The notes beneath the pieces were generated by a model. The model saw nothing but the letters and a program-made list of their open reading frames with translations. It did no database searches and was not told the origin of the DNA. Shown here piece by piece: positions 49,194-61,739 of a stretch of 64,000 nt of DNA; within the stretch, counting starts at the first letter, position 1, and every line of letters begins with the position of its first letter. The DNA is from Sipunculus nudus (taxonomy: Eukaryota; Annelida; Sipuncula; Golfingiida; Sipunculidae): NCBI GenBank assembly GCA_026874595.1, contig CM049309.1:2642076-2706075 (forward strand), read 5' to 3'. Made by a program: the position numbers and the translations under genes.

Positions 49194-49610
49194 CTGCAAA
49201 CAGAAAACAAGACATGTCAATAACCTCTCTAATACAGCCACCTTTAAAATAATTAACATCCTGTTAGAGTTAATTGCAGGATTTGAATTTTCCACATGCC
49301 ACCTCTACATGCCACGTTACATTTTCATAGATATAACAGGGTGAATGTGACCTCCTTTATTTAGATTTCAGTACATGTTCATTTATTTATTTCTATGTAC
49401 CATAGCTGAAGTGATATATTTGGAATCCAAGAAAGAGAGATAGCCAACAGAATTTAGTTCACTTTACTGTGTCACGTTTAAGATATCTGGCTCAAAATTA
49501 AGTTTGAAGCACTGATGGTTGTGAAATGTGCCATGTTGAAATCAGGCTGACTGGACAACTGTACCTCAGCCTTCTCAGTATCAGCTGATGGGTGACGAAG
49601 ATGTACTCAC
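49194..49610 (-). other. EPS15 intron
   Basis: A 417-bp intron with donor GTGAGT. Nothing recognised inside. Confidence 0.7.
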
Positions 49611-49779
49611 TTTTAAATGGGTCTTCTGTAGAAGATTCTTTAAAGGGATCAGCATTCTTAAAGGGGTCCGCCATATCATCTGTTTTTGAAAAAGGATCTT
49701 TATCTTTAAAGGGATCTTCTTTGAAATCATCAAATGCTGAGACATTACTAGCACTGCTCATGGAACTGTTGTTGCCCAC
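49611..49779 (-). CDS. EPS15: EPS15-like exon: start of the DPF domain
   Basis: Acceptor CTACATTCAG, donor A|GTGAGT, 56 codons plus 1 nt. The peptide starts VGNNSSMSSASNVSAFDDFK and then has five DPF tripeptides (EDPFKD, KDPFSK, ADPFKN, ADPFKE, EDPFKS). It opens the AP-2-binding region after the coiled coil. Acidic/lysine DPFK spacing matches EPS15L1. A large element begins only 49 bp upstream of its acceptor. Confidence 0.93.
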
Positions 49780-49828
49780 CTGAATGTAGGAAATATCATC
49801 ATTAAACTCATAATGATCCGCATACAAA

Positions 49829-52800
49829 CAAGTGGCCCATGGGCCATGACGCTCAGCTGAATTCAAGGAATGTTGAACAATGAGCAAAATGACTGCCAGA
49901 GTGCAAACAAATCATGAATTTTGTGAAAAGTCCTTAGAAATGGGTTTCAGTGGGCTTTTGGACGGATGACAACTTCATTTGAAGGTCTCATAAATAGAAG
50001 AAAAATGCGTAAAAATTTGAAAAAAATACGGAGTGCCACCAGTCTGCAGGAACTGATGAAACACTCCATGATCAATATATGTCCAAAGAATCATGGCTAT
50101 CAAGGCATTAGTTATTCAGATACTGGAGCTTTTGTTTGTATCAAATTTTTAATTATTCTTGGGGGTATTTACGAGCCCTATAGCTTGGAGAATATGGGTA
50201 ACAGAAAAATAATATCAGGTTTCCAAGGAGATTTTTCATTAGTCTCCCTGGATGTCAAGTAAGAAGATTCTAGGTACAGCAGTTACAGTTTGTGGCATGT
50301 TAACAGATGACCACTTCATTTGAAGGTCTCATAAATAGAGAAAAAATGCCCAAAAAGTTGAGAAAAAATACAGGTGTCGCCACCAGTTTGCAGGAACTGA
50401 TGGAACACTCCATGATCAATATGCCTGCAAAGAATCTTGGAGATCAATGCATTGGTTATCCAGATACTGGAGTTTTGTATCAAATTTTTAATTATTCTGA
50501 GGGGTACTTACTACGAAGGATATGGGTAACAGAGACCTAATTTCATGATTTCACAGAGACTTTTCATGAACCTCCCTTGATGTCAAGTTAGAAGAATCTA
50601 GGTCCAGCGGTTACAATTTATGCCCTGTTAACAGATGACAGTTTCTTTGAAGGTCTCAAAAATAAAGAAAAAATTTCGTAAAAATTGAAAAAAATACAGA
50701 TGGCACCACCAGTTTGCAGGAACTGATGGAACATCCCATGATCAATATTCATGCAAAGAGTCATGGTGATCAATGCAGTAGTTATTCAGAGACTTGAGTT
50801 TTTGTATCAAATTTTGCATTATTCTGGGGGGTACTTCGGAGCCCCATAGCTCCAAGGATATGGGTAACAGAGACCTAATTTCAGGTTTTCAAGGAGATTT
50901 TTCATGGACCTCCCTGGATGTCAAGTTTGAAGATACCAGGTCCAGTGGTTACAATTTGTGCCCTGTTAACAGATGACAGTTTCATTGAAGTCTGAAAAAA
51001 AAGAGAAAAAAATTTGTAAAAATTCGAAAAAATACAGGTGGCACCACCAGTCTGCAGGAAATGATGGAACATCTCATGATCAATATTCATGCAAAGAATC
51101 ATGGTGATCAATGCAGTGGTTATTCAGATACTTGAACTTTTGTATCAAATTTTGCATTATTCTGGGGCGTACTTCGGAGCCCACTAGCTCCAAGGATATG
51201 GGTAACAGAGACCTAATTTCAGGTTTTCAAGGAGATTTTTCATGGACCTCCCTGGATATTAAGTTAGAAGATTCCAGGTCCAGTGGTTAGGATTTGTGCC
51301 CTGTTAACAGATTACAGTTTCGTTAAGGTTTGAAAAAAAAAAGAAAAAAATTTGTAAAAATTAGAAAAAAAACAGGTGGCACCACCAGTCTGCAGGAAAT
51401 GATGGAACATCTCATGATCAATATTCATGCAAAGAATCATGGTGATCAATGCAGTGGTTATTCAGATACTTGAGCTTTTGTATCAAATTTTGCATTATTC
51501 TGGGGGGTACTTCTGAGTCCCATAGCTCCAAGGATATGGGTAACAGAGACCTAATTTCAGGTTTTCAAGGAGATTTTTCATGGACCTCCCTGGATGTCAA
51601 GTTTGAAGATACCAGGTCCAGTGGTTACAATTTGTGCCCTGTTAACAGATTACAGTTTCATTGAGGTTTGAAAAAAAAAAGAGAAAAAAATTTGCAAAAA
51701 TTTGAAAAAATACAGGTGGCGCCACCAGTCTGCAGGAAGTGATGGAACATCCCATGATCAATATTCATGCAAAGAATCATGGTGATCAATGCAGTGGTTA
51801 TTCAGATACTTGAGCGTTTGTATCAAATTTTGCATTTTTCTGGGGGATACTTCAGAGCCCCATAGCTCTAAGGTTTTGGGTAACAGAGACCTAATTTTCA
51901 GTTTCCAAGAAGACTTTTCATTGGCCTCTCTGCATGTCAAGAAAGAAGATTCTAAGTCCAGCCGTTATGATTTGTGCCCTGTTATCAGATGACTGCATCT
52001 TTTAAGGTATCAAAAAAATAGAGAAAGAAAATTGTAAAATATAGAAAAAATACAGGTGGCGCCACCAGTCTGCAGAAACCGATGAAACACTCCATGATCA
52101 ATATCCATGCAAAGAATCATGGTGATCAATGCATTAGTTGTTCAGATATTTGAGTTTTTGTATCTAATTTTCATTATTCTGGGGGGTACTTCAGAGCCCC
52201 ATAGCTTGAAGAATCTGGGTAACAGAGACCTAATTTCAGGTTTCCAAGGAGACTTTTCATGGGCCTCCCCACATTGTCAAGATAGAAGATTTTAGGTCCA
52301 GTTGTTACGATTTGTGCCCTGTTAACAGATGACTGCATCTTTTAAGGTCTCAAAAATAGAGAAAAAAAATCGTAAAAAATCGAAAAAAATACAGGTGGCG
52401 CCACCAGTCTGCAAAAACTGATGAAACATCTCATGATTAATATGTATGCCAAAAATCATGACCATCAGTGATGTAGTTAATGAGATATTGAAGTTTTTGT
52501 ATGAAATTTTTTACTATTCTGGGGGGGGGGGGGGGGGGGGGGTACTTTGGGGCCCATAGCTTGAAGGATATGGGTAACAGAGACCTAATTTCTGGTTTCC
52601 ATGGACACTTTTCATAGGTCTCTCAGAATATCAAGAATGAAGATTCTAGGTCCAGTCTTAAGGATTTGTGCCCTGTTAACAGATGTTCATATTTTTAAAA
52701 GTCTCAAAAATAGAGAAAAAAATTCGTGAAAAATCGAACGATACAGGTGGTGCCACCAGTCTGCAGGAACTGATGGAACATCTCATTATCAATATGTATG

Positions 52801-53087
52801 CCAAAAATCATGACCATCAGTGATGTAGTTAATGAGATATTGAAGTTTTTGTATGAAAATTTTGACTATTCTGGGGGGTACTTTGGGGCCCCATAGCTCG
52901 AAGGATATGGGTAACAGAGACCTAATTCCAGGTTTCCAAGGAGATTTTTCATGGACCTCTTTGGATGTAAAGAAAGAAGATTCCAGGTCCAGCGGTTACG
53001 ATTTGTGCCCTGTTAACGGACGGCCAGACGGACGACGGACAAAGAGTGATCGCTATAGCTCAGATGACTTACAGTCAGCTGAGCTAA
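49829..53087 (+). mobile_element. Large modular element E12 with nine ~330-bp core repeats
   Basis: 5' end CAAGTGGCCCATGGGCCATG followed by CGCTCAGCTG; 3' end TATAGCTCAGATGACTTACA, then a CAGCTGAGCTAA terminus. The ends match E1-E11 but the core is different. Nine head-to-tail modules of about 330 bp each contain a CCACCAGTCTGCAGGAACTG-like box (near 50035, 50380, 50705, 51045, 51380, 51720, 52060, 52400, 52750). Inner modules end GCCCTGTTAACAGATGAC; the last ends GCCCTGTTAACGGACGG, as in the E elements. A G run is expanded at about 52521-52541. It fills nearly the whole 3.6-kb intron. Confidence 0.85.
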
Positions 53088-53369
53088 AAATGACAAACTC
53101 TCCAATTACATGCAGATATTCTATGATTCTTTCACCATAAAATCACTAAAGAACAATAATTTTGGTATGCTGTGCATGTTTTGCATAATACAACCAAAAG
53201 CTTGAAGGATAAAAATTTCATGTAGAAACAGTCAGTGTTTACTACATAAGACTGTAAATGCTAGTATGTTATAGGATCACATGTAACAATGTATAAAAAT
53301 TCAATATTTTACATGAAATCCCATTAATTTGCATCCACACAATACACAACAAAATTTTTAACTACTTAC

Positions 53370-53549
53370 TGGTGCACCAGGTGCACTGGTAGCGATGATG
53401 TCATTATTTGCGCTGGGTGGGGAGGAGACGGGGATGGTGATTACTGGTTCCACTGCATCCTTATCGCCGTTCAGAAGTCGATCATACTGGGTTATATTAT
53501 GTATTATGTCTTTGTGACTCTCCTCCAAATGTTTAATTCTTGCTTTGCT
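53370..53549 (-). CDS. EPS15: EPS15-like exon: end of coiled coil and linker
   Basis: Acceptor GTCATTTCAG, donor CCA|GTAAGT, 60 codons, phase 0. It starts SKARIKHLEESHKDIIHNIT, then QYDRLLNGDKD, matching the S-K-L..L-E-x-Y-D-x-x-L-x-G end of the EPS15L1 coiled coil. A serine/proline/alanine-rich linker follows. Confidence 0.88.
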
Positions 53550-54123
53550 CTGAAATGACACCAGTATTATAATATCTGTATTGCATTAAACACACTGTTC
53601 ACCAACTTACTGCATAGGAAATTCCCACACATGCCCGGTAACCAATGCTTTTTAAGTGACACATGAATCTTTGACATACAGATGAACAATTTTTTCATAG
53701 GTACAACCACATTGCCACAAAGTTTAAAGCTCAACTGCAAATAACCCAGGTTATCATTTCATGATTTTGAAGTGCATAGCTAGGGATAATCAAATAGTCA
53801 AAACCTGTCATTAAGAGAGAGCAAACCTTTGAGGTTCCATTTATTGACTTAGGTTATATCTGTGAGACGTGTTTGTAGTTTGGAATATTAACAATATTTA
53901 CTTTGGTTATTTGTGAGACATGTTTGCAGTTTGGAATATTAACAAAATTTACTAATATTAACAATATTTATTAATATTAATAATATTTACAAATATTAAC
54001 AATATTTATGAATATTAGCAATATTTATGAATATTAACAATATATAATAATATAAACAATATTTAAAAATACTGAAAATATTAACAAATATTAACAATAT
54101 TTATGAATATTAACACTATTTAC
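53550..54123 (-). repeat. Short intron with AATATT-rich degenerate tandem repeat
   Basis: From ~53930 to 54119 the intron is a degenerate repeat of ATTAACAATATTTATGAAT-like units of about 20 bp, ending directly at the donor of exon 54124-54273. The preceding part (53858-53950) has a two-copy repeat of GTTTGCAGTTTGGAATATTA. Confidence 0.75.
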
Positions 54124-54273
54124 TTGGGTTATCTGTGTCTGAGCTTCACTCAGGGAACGTGCTAGTTGGTCGAGCTGGTTGCGGCCTGCTTCCACTCTCT
54201 GCTCGAGCTGAGCCTCTTCTTGTCGCAGCGTGCTCAGTTCACCCCTCATCTGCTGTAACTGGCCTTCCTGTAC
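54124..54273 (-). CDS. EPS15: EPS15-like exon: coiled coil
   Basis: Acceptor GTCATACAG, donor CAA|GTAAAT, 50 codons, phase 0. The peptide starts VQEGQLQQMRGELSTLRQEE and shows continuous heptads rich in Q, E, L and R. It corresponds to the central coiled coil that mediates EPS15 dimer/tetramer formation and intersectin binding. It can join 61740-61850 directly or through the microexon at 60469. Confidence 0.9.
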
Positions 54274-55161
54274 CTGTATGACAAGATACATTCTTTGTAT
54301 CATAACTGAATAACTCACGAAGGTCAAACTAGTATTATAAACTGAAAACACAAAGTGTGCAAATCAGCTATGTTTAAGATGCAGGATATATGGGTCCGTA
54401 ATAAAATTAAACTGATGCCATCTATGTGACTGAGCAGTATAAGTTACTCCTAAAGATATCAGTTTAATCAATTCTAATGTACCAAATGACATAATGTCAA
54501 CAAAATTACAGGGTGACTAAGATATACATTCATTTGTGCCTCTGAAATAAACACATTTCCCAATTTTATATGTCTGGCAATACCTTTTTTTCACAATCTT
54601 GTGTATGCAGTATATTTAACTATGTATATTTAGACTTAACTTCACAAGCACCTACAAACCAGAATTAAACAATACAGTACAGCTGTTTTTGTGCCTCTTT
54701 AACACACAAAATACATGACAAACAGTCCAAGTTGTATTTGTTGTTGTATATTTATCATATACTGAGGTTGGCTTTATGTATCCAAGGTTTTCAAATTCAC
54801 AATATTTGAGAAAGATAGATTATCATGAAAATAAAAGTTTTATAGAAAAGATCGTCCAAAAACACAATTAAATAGTAATTTATACCATGATCTTATTGTT
54901 TGTACATTTTTTTCATGGCAGTAGTGTCAAAAGTCAAAAGACAAATAATTGATATTAAAAATAACATCTTTGTGTTAGCAGTAGATCATTATGAATCATG
55001 TCACATCATTTGCTTTATCTATCATTCATAAACAAGACTTTACACTTGTTAAATGTAGACTTGGGTCCTCCTTATTTTTTATTGTTAGGATTTTTTAGGC
55101 AAGTTCTGTGAATTATTTCAGATTATATGTTTTTATTCTCTGTGAGGTTAGATCACAAAAA

Positions 55162-56327
55162 CAAGTGACCCATGGGTCGTGAAGCTCAGCTGACTGGGAA
55201 GAGATTCGCCAAAGGAAATTTTATCATCTGAATGGTAGTATATACCCATTCAACTGAAGCATCAAACAGATTAACAAACAGGCCAAGATTGTGACTGTAT
55301 TTATATATCTGAAATATAGAGAAAAAATGCATAAAAATACAGGTGGTTCCACCAGTCTGCAGAAACTAATAAAAACACTTAATGGTCCATATCTATGCAA
55401 AGAATCATGGTGATCTCTGCATTAGTTGTTCAGATACTTCAGCTTTTGTATCAAATTTTCCATTATTCTGAAGGATACTTCGGAGTCCTATAGCTTGAAG
55501 GATATGGGTAACAGAGACCTAATTTCAGGTTTCCACAGGCACTTTTCATGGGCCTCCTTGCATGACAAGAATGAAGGTTCTAGGTCCAGTTGTAACAATT
55601 TGTGCCATGTTAACAGATGACAGCATCCTTCATGGTCTCAAAAATAGAGAAAAAATTTGTATAAAATACCCGAACAAATACAGGTGGTGCCACCAGTCTG
55701 CAGAAACTGATGAAACACTCCATAATCAATATCCATGCAAAGAATCATGATGATCTCTGCATTAGTTGTTCAGATACTTCAGCTTTTGTATCAATTTTTC
55801 CATTATTCTGTGCTGTGCTTTGGAGTGCCATAGCTCAAAGGATATGGGTAACAGAGACCTTATTTCAGGTTTCCATGGAGACTTTTCATAGGTCTCTCAC
55901 TGTGTGAGGAATGAAGATTCTAGGTCCAGTCTTTACAATTTGTGCCCTGTTGACAGATGTTCACATTTTTAAAGGTCTCAAAAATAGAGAAAACAATTAG
56001 TAAAAAATCGAAAAATACAGGTGGTGCCACCAGTCTGCAGGAACTGATGAAACATCTCATGATCAATATGTATGCAAAAAATCATGACCATCAGTGATGT
56101 AGTTAATGAGATATTGAAGTTTTTGTATGAAATTTTTGAATATTCTGATGGGGGGGGGGGGTACTTTGGGGCCCCATAGCTCAAAGGATATGGGTAACAG
56201 AGACCTAATTTCTGGTTTCCAAGGAGATTTTTCATGGACCTCTCAGAATGTAAAGTTACAAGATTCTAGGTCCAGCGGTTACGATTTGTGCCAGGTTAAC
56301 GGACAGACAGACGGAAAGCTGAGCTAA
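55162..56327 (+). mobile_element. Short modular element E13 (three core modules)
   Basis: Starts CAAGTGACCCATGGGTCGTG followed by AAGCTCAGCTGA and ends GGACAGACAGACGG, then AAAGCTGAGCTAA. Three ~330-bp core modules of the E12 type (boxes near 55345, 55690, 56025). The terminal 3' hairpin is truncated relative to E12: the left arm is lost. A G run lies at about 56150-56160. Confidence 0.8.
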
Positions 56328-57360
56328 AAAAACCCTTGTCTCATAATGAAAAAGAGAAAATTCAGAAAATTTGACTCTGTAACTACAGTATATCAGAACA
56401 TTCTAAATAACTTGAATGGCAGAGCAGCCAGTGCTGCCACCTGTTGAGCAAAGTTCTTTATTCCATGTTGAGCTAACTTGACTCTTCTGTTTATCATGTT
56501 TTCAAGAATTAAACAATCTTTGCAAACAAATTGTTTTGTAATTTTCAGTTTGATATGTAACCGTCTCCTGGTTGGCTGATGTTTCCAAGCAACAGAGTTT
56601 ACTGTAGAGACAGATGCATAGTCACTGCATGAAAGAAAATTATAACAGACAACCTGATAAAGCCTTCAATCATTGACAACCTACAATCTGGCTGTATCTA
56701 GTATACGCAATAATTATTTGTCTAAGAAAGCATGGCAGAAGCTGAATGACAATTCCATTAGTCATTTACAAAATATTTAAACATTCTTTGGCACTTTCAT
56801 CATAAGCTGACACAAACTTTCCATAATATTTGGAGATTATGGTAACAATAGAAACAATTCACATCCCAAAGCTGGTGTCACATTAAATGATCCCTGTAAA
56901 ATGCATGTTGATGTAATATTGTAAACAACCTAGATCTAAGAGGTATTTATCATTCCAGACAGCAGGCTGCAGGTTCTGTATGTGCATGGAAGTTGACTTG
57001 CTGAGAGCACAACCTACACAACTTACATTTGTTCTGACCCATTTCACTTACTCACTGCTTGCAAAAGCCACATTTGCTATATAAGGCTGATAAGGGTGGT
57101 GTACATTAATGAGCAAGCTCTTTACAAAACACATCTGACTGATGATAATACTCTTCATGAGTTGTTGTCAGTGTTTGGTTACACTGATACTTTTCAAATC
57201 TGGTTGGAAACAAATCACAGTCTTTATATGAGAATCTGCAGCTGTCTCCTGGTGCTTTCTTAATCAAAATATCCTCTGCATTGAATCTTGCATGAACAGT
57301 TTAATGCAATCAAGAGAGCTGCCATATTGTTCGCACAAGATATGTCTTAACATTCAATGG

Positions 57361-57415
57361 GCATGATTGATAGTCTTTATCAATCATGTTCATTGATAAA
57401 GATTATCAAACATGC
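57361..57415. repeat. Long hairpin (arms ~24 bp)
   Basis: Left arm GCATGATTGATAGTCTTTAT and onward pairs with the right arm ending ATTATCAAACATGC, with two mismatches and a loop of about 7 nt. No element was recognised around it. Confidence 0.7.
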
Positions 57416-60400
57416 TCATTAGGCAACTGTAGAAACTTTGTAAACACCCTGAATACGCAACCCTCATGTACCAGCACCCTGGTGGCTGCATACAGCAAAG
57501 GCAGCTTTTGCAAGCAGAAGTTGCGTGAATGAGTTTCATGTAACATGTAATGAAGTACAAGCCTGGCTCTGCAGTATATAGTTTGGATAGCTCTGGTTGG
57601 CTGAGGAGGGGGTCATACTCTGATCGCACATGAAAGACAGCTGATAAAGTGTCAATCAAACAGCTGGTGTGCAATCATTGGTTTGATATTAAGTGAATGT
57701 GGTATTTTTTACTTCATGCATGAAACTCAGGCCAGAATTGTGAGAAAAATTAAGATATTTTTTGTCAAAGCAAACAATATCATATTGGTCCTCTTGAATT
57801 GACTGACATATATCAATACATTAAAGCATTCCTGATATGGAATTCCTTCATTACATCAGCTAGATGATTCAAGGAATGTTAAGATTCATTATAACCCAAG
57901 TTCTAATAATGATTACCAATATAGCTGCCAATGCACGATAATGAGAAAATAAAGCACTGACTGGTCACATCAATATATATTATATATGTCTTTTATGGGT
58001 ATCAAGAAAGGAACAACTATCAATTCACTGTAAGCCATTATAAAAAAAGAGTTAATAAGGAATCTTTATGTCATCAATCAGCTGAACAGAATATGTGCCT
58101 CTCTGTCTAGAAAGTTGGTAATAATTCCATTTTTAGTCATGAACATTTAGATAATTAAAATATGGCGTAGCTTAATTGAAAGCTGATCATAAAAAGGTTT
58201 GGCAAACACAGACTATCTTAACTACATGGTAGTCTCCCAAGGGAATATAAGGACAAGATTTAGGAAATTTTAAATCCCAAATAAACAACTATTCATAACT
58301 GATCAGTGACCCAAGTCTGGATTAATTAACGTACCTCTATAACAGTGAAGTAAAACTCCTGTTAGGAAGGTAGAGCCAGGGTGCTACGTTTAAAAATTCA
58401 ATGGGATTAAAATTATGGAAAGCATCCACCCTGGCTACTGACAATGACAGACCAATAAAAGAAATGCGTGGGACAAACCTCAGTCTCCCCATTATTCTCA
58501 TGAACCCCACTGAAATCAAACAGTTTGATTAAAAAAAAAATTTTTTTTTTGACAGGGGAGGAGGGCACTTTTTATGTAATACTCTAAGAATACCACCAAC
58601 CCAGAGAAATACAGTTGACAGTTTCCACATTCAGATATTTGGTATCAATATGCATACCAAATTACATGACAATCTGTGCAGCCTTGTTCATAATTGTACT
58701 CTTCAATATGAATTTGTTTTGCTATTCTAATACTTTGTTTACTGGACTCAAATTGTGACACATGTTGTCAAAGAGCCTGAGAGCCTGTATTGACTTACCT
58801 TATCATACTGAATATACATGCTTTATGTCATATCTTAATCATAGAATGTTAGATTCTGAACAATGGAAATATTAGATATTAAAAGATCACTAACTGCCTA
58901 AATTAGAATAAAGACAAACATATTCAGATTTTCAAACTTTTTATGGTGATACCACATAAAAAAACTGACTGAATGAGAAATTGTGTTGAAATGATAGTAA
59001 TAAGCCACTTTCTGTTCTAAAGTAATAAAATTATTTCTACTACAATTTCTGTTGTTTTCTTCATGAAAGATCATGTACCCCATTCCTGACTGAGTGCATG
59101 GCTTGGCTTGTTCATAATACTGCTTGATGCCTTTTTCATCATAACATTATCAATGTGATGCGGTGCAGAAGTTCATGGGTAATTTCAGCCTGCTGCCTAC
59201 TTCTGATTTTGTAGCTATGGTATGAACAGTTCTGACAGCAGGCAGTCACAGATAGTATGCAGTAATAAGTGATACCTTTTTTTATGGTCACATTCCTATT
59301 TACAGCCTAACCCTGAGTTTTAAAGCATTTGGACTTTTCAGTTGCCTTAGTGTGAGCCCCCTAAAGGAGCACTCGGTGAAGCTCTAGGGCTCTATGGTAC
59401 TTGTGATTGCTGACAGGTGCACAATCAATAAATCTGGTTCGAGGATTTTTTCCACAATAGACCTTTTCCACGAGCATGTGCACTGGGTATGTTTGAGCAG
59501 GGTCCGTGTCTGCAGGGTTTGGGTCATCTGACCTCCGCATGTAAACAAACAGGTGAGACAATGATATAAAGTATTCTGGTGTCTAATATTAATTAACACT
59601 AGGTACAATGCAACTATATTGTTGGTGGATAGCTACATATTTTTGAAATATGACCAAAAATAAAGGAATTGACAGCATTTTTTTTGTTGAAGTACGTAGC
59701 ATGGATTGTCCGATATAGATATGTTCAAAACATACAGCATTTCCAAGATGAACCCCTTTTCGTTCAGGTTCTCACAGTTGCCTAGGACGCTACAAGTTTT
59801 GTCACTGCATCAGAGCCAAAAACACAACCGCTTTTGCCATGGACTGCCGTGTACATGTATGCTACTAACCCAGAATCATACATGTCAGAGATCTCTGATA
59901 GGTGTCACTTGTGAAACAGAAAAGGTCTATTACAATGAAATGGCAAAATGGCCCAAAATGCAACGGTCAGGGAGCTATGCATTTATGCAAATTAGTACAT
60001 CAAAATTATTTCTTTTGGTTAATGACATATGTTTATTTCTTTTTAGGAAAATCATAATAATGTCATGACAATAACAAGGGTACTTTATAAATCAGTGGAT
60101 TATATATCTCTAATGTATATATATTTTACACAAATTAACAAAAATTTAAGGAAGAAAAATCTACAAGGTTGCTATCTGATACTATCCATTTTTAGTATAT
60201 CTGGGTACATACTAAGGCTATTAACATCAGTCACAAAATGTAATCTGACATGCCAGACACCCAGGAAGTCTGGCATCTGTGTATGATTTTTATTGATGAC
60301 TGGTCACATCATATTGTAATTGGTAGCAAAATCTCAGGTGGGCAGGAGTCTTATGGGGAAAATAATGACAGAATCATAAATGAATGTATATACAACAGCA

Positions 60401-60468
60401 CTAGCTATGGCAGCTATGTGAGATTGGAGGGAGAGTCCAAGCCGGGAGGATAAGGAATAACTCAGTAC

Positions 60469-60492
60469 CTCAGACGGCTGATCCAGTAAGCC
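60469..60492 (-). CDS. EPS15: Candidate 24-nt microexon of EPS15-like gene
   Basis: On the minus strand TTGAATTTCAG precedes GGC TTA CTG GAT CAG CCG TCT GAG (GLLDQPSE), followed by GTACTG. It is phase 0 at both ends, as needed between exons 61740 and 54124, and would insert eight residues in the coiled coil. It may be alternative or a chance match; the proline is unusual in a coiled coil. Confidence 0.3.
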
Positions 60493-61739
60493 CTGAAATT
60501 CAATATCATATCATAAAACATCATTTATAAATCACCAAATACTGTTCCCTTTACTCCTGCAGGGGAGGATAATCATGATTTGGATCATTTACCATTTCTT
60601 ATAAATATAGTATTTTATAAGTCAATTTTTGTACCCATGGTGTTTTTCTTTTTCTGTTTGCAACTATAAGCAGCTCCCCAGGTATGAACACATGAGAGGT
60701 TATCTTATACATTATAAGCTGGTGTCATCTTGCATCTTGCAAATAATAATGCAAGTTTCTTTTCTTTTCCTAGGTCCCCAGGCTTGGATGAATATGCTGT
60801 AATAATCACTGTACAAAGTCTAAATGAAGCATGTAGCAGAATACTTTTTTTTGTATTTACAATCTGCATTCCCAATAAGACCATATTTTAAATCCCATTA
60901 AAATCTGAACAAGTGACCCACGGTCCATGAAGCTCAGCAAAATATAAACCTGTTCAGCTGACTGATCTTGTGATTTAAATGTGTGCACCCTTCAGCATGG
61001 TGGTGACTTCCTTGAAAATATCACAATACTAAGTGTAGCTTAGAATTATTCCATGGCAAATAAGGTTCAAATAAACATATTGTCTGTATGTACTTTTGAC
61101 AAGGTTGAGCATTTCAGGCTGAAAACTGCAGGGTGTTTATAATACCTAAGTTGACTAAGCTGAAAACATGGAATAATCATTTAACAGAGAGTTTATTTCA
61201 TTTATTTAAATATCTGTAGTACATTTACCATGCCAATCAATAAAAAGTCTTGATAACCATAATGAAAATGTTCACCTTAAAATCTAAACAAACTTAAATA
61301 GCTTGAATGTAAAATGTGAAGTACTTTTTTAATATATCATTTCCTCAATGAAAAAGACTCCCTGATATAACTTCCTTTGAAACAATTACTTAACTGAAGA
61401 TTTTTGTATCTACACATGTAAGCTTTTACATAATATACACAGACAAGAGCATACACACAATGGATATGATTACAGAAAAGCCACAAACAATTAAATGTCA
61501 ATGAAGCCTTGATAATTTAAAGATATTATTATGACAGGAGAATGGCAGATAATCACTTTGACTCTGAAAACATTTAACTTTTACTTATGATGTACTATTT
61601 ATTAAACAGGTGTACAACTACCATCATGATTTTGATCTGATATAAAAGGTTTTGGTAGGAATGGAGTTTTCTTTGTTAATCAATAACATCTGTCAATCAA
61701 ACAGAGTAGTAATAGTGCTGACTGAGGCTGTACACTGAC
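60493..61739 (-). other. EPS15 intron
   Basis: AT-rich, containing the E14 fragment. Nothing else supported. Confidence 0.65.
60909..60950 (+). mobile_element. 5'-end fragment of the same element family (E14)
   Basis: CAAGTGACCCACGGTCCATG followed by AAGCTCAGC matches the 5' terminus of E12/E13. I find no core modules or 3' hairpin after it, so it is a remnant or a very diverged copy. Confidence 0.55.

Larger units (their letters stand above)
54274..60468 (-). other. Large EPS15 intron
   Basis: About 6.2 kb, AT-rich. It holds element E13 (55162-56327) and a hairpin (57361-57415). The parts 54274-55161, 56328-57360 and 57416-60468 show no supported gene; small open frames there lack coding character. 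Confidence 0.65.

Noticed and set aside
59361-59608. Two overlapping minus-strand frames of 66 and 74 codons
   Set aside because: No splice context fitting EPS15 phase, no recognisable domain; likely chance frames in intron or repeat DNA.
60250-60453. Plus-strand frame of 67 codons next to the microexon
   Set aside because: Opposite strand to EPS15, no domain, no coding bias evident.
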